Source of the DNA: UMGS1851 sp900555605 | Lineage (GTDB): Bacteria > Bacillota > Clostridia > UBA1212 > UBA1255 | Direction of reading: 5' to 3' | Assembly: GCA_902472555.1 (NCBI GenBank) | Contig: CABROF010000092.1 | Coordinates: forward strand, 1-10,129 | DNA length: 10,129 nt | Shown here: positions 7,001 through 10,129 of the stretch, one piece after another | Numbering within the stretch: the first letter of the stretch is position 1 | Layout: each line of letters begins with the position of its first letter | Program-made: the position numbers and the translations under genes | The notes under the pieces: generated by a model | Databases searched by the model: none | What the model was told of the DNA's origin: nothing | What the model saw: the letters and a program-made list of their open reading frames with translations, nothing else

Positions 7001-7435
7001 TTATAAAACGCTGCATTTACCGTATATACTGCCTAAAATACCATTTACAAAGCCGCCTGCATCCTCATGACTGTATCTTTTTGCCAGCTCTACAGCCTCA
7101 TTGATCGAAACGCTGGCAGGAATATCGGTTCGAAACAGCATCTCATATACGGCAACCCGCAGCACGGCAACATCATATTTGGCCATCCGCTCTAAATCCC
7201 AATCCTTTGCATTTTCATTGATCTTCCGATCAATCACCGCCCGGTTTGAAAAAACGCCCTGTATCACGTCGCATATATAAGGTCCGTCCAGCTCAGAGCC
7301 GTCGCCTTCATAGCTCTCCTGATATATTCGAAGAATTTCATCAGCGGCCTCTGACCCGGCCGCAGGCACTTCCTGCATAAAACCGTATTGAAATATAATA
7401 TTTACAGCTGCTTCTCTTGACTCGCGTCTGCCCAT
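7001..7435 (-). CDS. nusB: Transcription antitermination factor NusB
   Basis: A 144-residue all-helical RNA-binding protein that with NusE (S10) binds boxA in rRNA leaders and supports antitermination and rRNA maturation. The N-terminal RRESREAAVNIIFQY and the C-terminal block SINEAVELAKRYSHEDAG (110-127) running into FVNGILG are diagnostic. The ATG at 7433-7435 is chosen with GGAG seven bases upstream; a TTG two codons earlier almost abuts that SD. It follows the DUF2273 gene after an 86-base gap and begins the conserved nusB-xse-isp-dxs-tlyA order. It is very likely co-transcribed with the Asp23-type genes upstream. Confidence 0.94.
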   Translation of the reverse strand: MGRRESREAAVNIIFQYGFMQEVPAAGSEAADEILRIYQESYEGDGSELDGPYICDVIQGVFSNRAVIDRKINENAKDWDLERMAKYDVAVLRVAVYEMLFRTDIPASVSINEAVELAKRYSHEDAGGFVNGILGSIYGKCSVL

Positions 7436-7521
7436 TGTCAAACTCCGTTTCTCCGGCGGTGGTACTGCATCATGTAAACTGCGGCGCCGCGCCGGACAGG
7501 CCGCCTATATAGAATCCCGCC
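7436..7521 (-). other. GC-rich gap between the DUF2273 gene and nusB
   Basis: This is the longest gap inside the operon. It contains the 10-base palindrome GCGGCGCCGC at 7481-7490 in a GC-rich stretch (about 7480-7503) that could form weak hairpins. There is no T tract, so it is not a standard terminator. It could be an RNA-processing or attenuating structure, or have no function. Confidence 0.25.
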
Positions 7522-7749
7522 TTACCGATAAGATCCCGGAGGCAGAATTTTATCCAGCAGGTTACGCAGAAAATTCTTATCCTTCTGCATTTGTCTGCCG
7601 ATATAAGCACCGACACATACGCAAAGTGCCACAAACAGGGTCTTCAGCAATCCTAAAAAAACAAAAGAAAAGCCCACGGCCAGACCGATCAGTGCTCCGT
7701 TTACCGCGTAAAAATGATTGCGATAAAATTTATACAATCTTCTGAGCAT
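7522..7749 (-). CDS. DUF2273 small membrane protein of the Asp23/AmaP cluster
   Basis: A 75-residue protein with a short basic N-terminus (MLRRLYKFYRNHF), two closely spaced hydrophobic segments (about 17-33 and 37-50) and a charged C-terminal tail, the layout of DUF2273 proteins regularly encoded beside Asp23 and AmaP in Firmicutes. Function is unknown; the neighbourhood suggests a membrane partner in the envelope-stress complex. The ATG at 7747-7749 is preferred, with AGGGG eight bases upstream. A GTG at 7756-7758 overlaps the amaP stop (GTGA) but its SD would abut it. The difference is only three residues. Confidence 0.82.
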   Translation of the reverse strand: MLRRLYKFYRNHFYAVNGALIGLAVGFSFVFLGLLKTLFVALCVCVGAYIGRQMQKDKNFLRNLLDKILPPGSYR

Positions 7750-7754
7750 TTCCG

Positions 7755-8303
7755 TCACCCCTCGCTTTTTGCGGCAGTATGCACACTCTCTACATTAATA
7801 TTCACATCCCCCACGGTAATGTCCATTGTCGATTCGACAGATTCCCGAATCCGTTCCTGTATGCTCTTGCATAAATTCGGCACATGCACATCCGGCAGTA
7901 CGGATAAACGGACAAATACATCCACGCCGTTCTTTTTAAACTTTACCTTTGATTTCGCTTCCTTGACGCCTGTAAACCGCTTTGATAAAGAAAGCGCCAC
8001 ATTTTCAATGGAATTGGCGGAAATACGAATCAAGCCCGATTCATTTTCCGTACAGTAGAATTTATTGGAGCGCCTGCCCTTGATGCCGGAAGTCAAAATC
8101 ATGACATTAATGATAAAAAACACCAGCCCTACAATGAATACCATGACGTCATACCGATTGGAGCGTAAAAAGGTAACGTCAAAATAATCTAAAACCATGG
8201 ACATCACCAGCTTGTCCCCAAAAGGCGATATCATGATAATTCCGCACAGCACCGTGGATATAAACGCATAAACGGCCACTAATATTCTGAAAAGCAAATT
8301 CAT
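7755..8303 (-). CDS. amaP: Alkaline shock response membrane anchor protein AmaP
   Basis: A 182-residue protein with two transmembrane helices (about 4-26 and 53-72) separated by a short loop, then a cytoplasmic Asp23-like domain (about 80-176, from GLIRISANSIENVA to DITVGDVNINVESV). In Staphylococcus aureus, AmaP anchors the abundant Asp23 protein at the cytoplasmic membrane. The same order, Asp23 protein then AmaP then DUF2273, is seen here, so the same membrane complex is inferred. The ATG start gives the typical MNLLFR N-terminus, with GAGAG a few bases upstream. It begins 27 bases after the Asp23-family gene. Confidence 0.88.
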   Translation of the reverse strand: MNLLFRILVAVYAFISTVLCGIIMISPFGDKLVMSMVLDYFDVTFLRSNRYDVMVFIVGLVFFIINVMILTSGIKGRRSNKFYCTENESGLIRISANSIENVALSLSKRFTGVKEAKSKVKFKKNGVDVFVRLSVLPDVHVPNLCKSIQERIRESVESTMDITVGDVNINVESVHTAAKSEG

Positions 8304-8330
8304 AAGGCTCTCTCATCCCTGTCTTTATTT

Positions 8331-8741
8331 TCAAACAAATTCATCATGATCCGCTTCCGCCTCCGTATTGCCGGAAGCAGACGCCGCCTGTCCTTCTTCG
8401 CTGAAATCTACACCTTGTACATGAATATTCACAGCAGAAACAGAAATACTCGTCAGTGCCTCCACCGTGCTTTTCACATTCTCCTGTATTTCCCAAGCCA
8501 GGTCCGGAATCCGATAGCCGTACCGTACGACAACATACAGATCAATCGTCGTTTCATCCTCTTCCGTTACCACCTTTACGCCCTTTGACAGGTTTCTTCT
8601 GCCGAACGCCTCAACAATTCCCCCGGTAAAGCCGCCGCTCATCCCGGCAACGCCCTTTACTTCCGCAGCCGCAACGCCGGCGATGATGGCGATCACCTCG
8701 TCGGTTATCATCATATTGGCGGAATCGTCGTATTCAGACAA
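8331..8741 (-). CDS. Asp23/Gls24 family envelope stress response protein (YqhY-like)
   Basis: A 136-residue soluble protein carrying the family core ITDEVIAIIAGVAAAEVKGV (12-31), AGMSGG, GRRNLSKGVKV (47-57), DLYVVVRYGYRIPDLAWEIQ (67-86) and the C-terminal VNIHVQGVDF (104-113), followed by an acidic, flexible tail. In B. subtilis the homologue next to nusB is YqhY, linked to acetyl-CoA carboxylase control; in S. aureus, Asp23 coats the membrane through AmaP. The start is taken as TTG at 8739-8741: GGGAGG (8750-8755) lies eight bases upstream and the resulting MSEYDDS fits the family. A longer in-frame reading from 8804 or 8783 adds 14-21 unrelated residues, has no good SD and starts inside or almost at the predicted promoter and start site. 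Confidence 0.92.
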   Translation of the reverse strand: MSEYDDSANMMITDEVIAIIAGVAAAEVKGVAGMSGGFTGGIVEAFGRRNLSKGVKVVTEEDETTIDLYVVVRYGYRIPDLAWEIQENVKSTVEALTSISVSAVNIHVQGVDFSEEGQAASASGNTEAEADHDEFV

Positions 8742-8749
8742 AACAAAAG

Positions 8750-8755
8750 CCTCCC
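8750..8755 (-). promoter_or_regulatory. Strong ribosome binding site fixing the Asp23-family start
   Basis: GGGAGG on the minus strand is placed eight bases before TTG at 8739-8741. No comparable SD precedes the longer in-frame starts, so this site decides the start. Confidence 0.75.
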
Positions 8756-8785
8756 ATGCGGTAAAATACGCGGTGCGTTTCATGT

Positions 8786-8814
8786 ATTTTACACCAATTT
8801 GCAAAAAACGGCAA
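8786..8814 (-). promoter_or_regulatory. Promoter of the asp23-nusB-xse-ispA-dxs-tlyA operon
   Basis: On the minus strand, TTGCCG (8809-8814) is followed by a 17-base spacer and TAAAAT (8786-8791). The -10 matches consensus at 5 of 6 positions and the -35 at 4 of 6. The predicted start, near 8779, gives a leader of about 38 bases before the TTG start of the Asp23-family gene. It lies between that gene and the ABC permease stop at 8826, and no other comparably placed promoter was seen before tlyA. Confidence 0.65.
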
Positions 8815-8825
8815 TAGAGTGCGCT

Positions 8826-9683
8826 TTATTTCCGGGCCTTTGCGATTCTCAGAACGGAAAGAGCAAAAAACAACACCGCAGTTGCAGCCAAAATCAGAAT
8901 ACTTATCAGCGGTGTTATCGAAAAATCGCCGAACCGGAAAGAAATACCCATCTGCTCTTTAAAAGAAGCGGCCGCCTCCCCAGGTACGCTGCTAAAAGCC
9001 TCCTGCAAAGGCTGTTCCATCAGCACCTGCCGAAACAACGCGGCAGCATGAGAAACGGGAAATACCTTTACCACAATCCGGACCCCCTCGGGCAGAGACC
9101 CCACCGGCAGATAAATGCCGGTCAGAAAACCAATCAGCGTTCCGATCACGGTACTGGCTGTTGCAAATGCATTTTGGCTCCGAAAAAAAGAGACAAGCAG
9201 CAGAAGAAGCGCCGTATTCATGAATGTAGTCAGTAAAATCAGCCCCATTACCTTTAGGCACCCGATCACGCCCAGCAAGCTGCCTCCGTTAAATAAAATA
9301 TAAAGTTCTGCCAGTACAAAGGTCACCACACTCATGATGACACCGATTACAAAAGAGCTGATCACATATCCGCCCGCAATGCTGCTGCGTTTCAGGGGCG
9401 AAGAATAAAAGTCCTTATCAATCTTCTTGATCCGGTCATCCACCATAATTCCGAACGCTCCCATTGTTGTTGTCACGGAGGTAACGGCCAGCAGTCCCGC
9501 CATGATCCAGCTGCTCATCAGCACCTCCGCGCTTTCTCCCAACTCCGACAGGCTGCTTGTCCAGACATCACCTAAAAAGAGCGCATATAGGCCAATGATA
9601 ATAAAGACTGCAAGCAAAGAAAAAAACACAGCTGATTTATCTCGAAAAAAAAGCTTTATATTTCGTTTTGCAAAACCGATCAT
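8826..9683 (-). CDS. ABC-2 type transporter permease
   Basis: A 285-residue membrane protein with an N-terminal cytoplasmic stretch (KRNIKLFFRDKSAVFFSLL) and about six hydrophobic helices: near 15-37, 55-80, 103-130, 140-165, 173-200 and 256-280. The segment GIYLPVGSLPEGVRIVVKVF followed by PVSHAAALFRQVL (about 190-222) is typical of ABC-2 exporters. Such permeases dimerise and export drugs, lipids, peptides or polysaccharide with the partner ATPase; the substrate cannot be told. The loop between helices 5 and 6 is long and likely extracellular. ATG with GGAG eight bases upstream; it overlaps the ATPase stop by four bases (ATGA at 9680-9683). No clear terminator is seen after it. Confidence 0.9.
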   Translation of the reverse strand: MIGFAKRNIKLFFRDKSAVFFSLLAVFIIIGLYALFLGDVWTSSLSELGESAEVLMSSWIMAGLLAVTSVTTTMGAFGIMVDDRIKKIDKDFYSSPLKRSSIAGGYVISSFVIGVIMSVVTFVLAELYILFNGGSLLGVIGCLKVMGLILLTTFMNTALLLLLVSFFRSQNAFATASTVIGTLIGFLTGIYLPVGSLPEGVRIVVKVFPVSHAAALFRQVLMEQPLQEAFSSVPGEAAASFKEQMGISFRFGDFSITPLISILILAATAVLFFALSVLRIAKARK

Positions 9684-10129
9684 GGACGAATCTCCTTTCC
9701 TGTTATACCGATGAACGCATCATCCATCGTTCCGTTGACCACCTCAAAACCGGTGATATGCATTTTACACGCCTCCAGAATCGGCAGCGCATCCATGGTG
9801 GATTTCAGAGGAATCAAAATCCTTCCTCCTGCCGGCTGATACGGAATTGCCGCGCTGTCCAGCCAGGTACGCAGCTCCTGCTCGTCAATATAAGAAAGCT
9901 TCAGCATATCCCTGGCATATTGTTCCTTCAGCGCGGTGGGGGTTCCCTTCGCCGCAATTTCACCGTTGTCAATCACAACGACATAATCCGCTTCAGCAGC
10001 CTCTTCCATGTAATGGGTGGTTAAAAAGATGCTCATATTAGTCTCCTTCTGAAGACGCTTGATCGTTTCCCATACATGAATGCGCGTCTGCGGATCGAGG
10101 CCGGTAGTCGGTTCGTCAAGAATGTAAAG
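9680..10129 (-). CDS. ABC transporter ATP-binding protein, N-terminus outside the window
   Basis: The last 149 residues of an ABC ATPase whose reading frame is open to the window edge. The first visible residues are Walker B, LYILDEPTTGLDP (catalytic E6 in window numbering), with its D-loop, then the switch histidine in LTTHYMEEA (H39). Walker A and the signature motif lie outside. The C-terminal part (about 70-149, ending VNGTMDDAFIGITGKEI) resembles the regulatory tail of DrrA/CcmA-type exporters. An internal ATG at 10034-10036 falls after Walker B and is not a real start. It pairs with the permease that overlaps its stop codon. Confidence 0.92.
   Translation of the reverse strand, partial: LYILDEPTTGLDPQTRIHVWETIKRLQKETNMSIFLTTHYMEEAAEADYVVVIDNGEIAAKGTPTALKEQYARDMLKLSYIDEQELRTWLDSAAIPYQPAGGRILIPLKSTMDALPILEACKMHITGFEVVNGTMDDAFIGITGKEIRP

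Noticed and set aside
10034..10036. ATG as start of a short ABC protein
   Set aside because: The open frame continues upstream through Walker B to the window edge, so this is an internal methionine of a truncated gene.
1..10129. tRNA or rRNA genes, or CRISPR arrays
   Set aside because: No cloverleaf-like or rRNA-like stretch and no regular repeat-spacer series was seen; the gaps are too short for most of these.

Overview
The window looks like chromosomal DNA of a low- to mid-GC Gram-positive bacterium, most likely an anaerobic member of class Clostridia. The evidence is the Firmicutes-type gene string (an Asp23-family gene, nusB, xseA, xseB, ispA, dxs, tlyA), the AmaP and DUF2273 partners of the Asp23-family protein, the non-mevalonate isoprenoid genes, purine-rich Shine-Dalgarno (SD) sequences and several TTG or GTG starts. 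Genus cannot be named from this sequence. Every convincing gene lies on the minus strand, so transcription runs from high to low coordinates.

Right edge (10129 to 8826): an ABC exporter pair. The ATPase is cut by the window edge and overlaps its ABC-2 permease by four bases. A separate promoter at 8786-8814 then opens a compact block: Asp23/Gls24 protein, AmaP membrane anchor, DUF2273 membrane protein, nusB, xseA, xseB, ispA, dxs (TTG start) and tlyA. Gaps are short, several genes overlap, and no internal terminator is visible. The block combines envelope-stress or membrane-associated proteins, transcription antitermination, exonuclease VII, isoprenoid precursor synthesis (DXP synthase and farnesyl diphosphate synthase) and a TlyA rRNA methyltransferase. 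folD, often found between nusB and xseA in Firmicutes, is absent here. The argR/recN or NAD-kinase genes that often follow tlyA are also absent.

Downstream of tlyA (1902 to 337): a small PII-like protein followed 24 bases later by a CPA2-type cation:proton antiporter, ending in a clear Rho-independent terminator at 258-283. This transporter plus PII-like pairing is the most interesting functional hypothesis here, because it resembles known pairs in which a PII protein gates a transporter (AmtB-GlnK, SbtA-SbtB).

Left edge (257 to 1): no complete gene. It holds a small repeat field (about 134-215) and then a minus-strand promoter whose hexamers match the sigma-70/sigma-A consensus exactly (TTGACA, 17 bases, TATAAT). 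A strong SD and an ATG at 9-11 show that another minus-strand gene begins there and runs out of the window.
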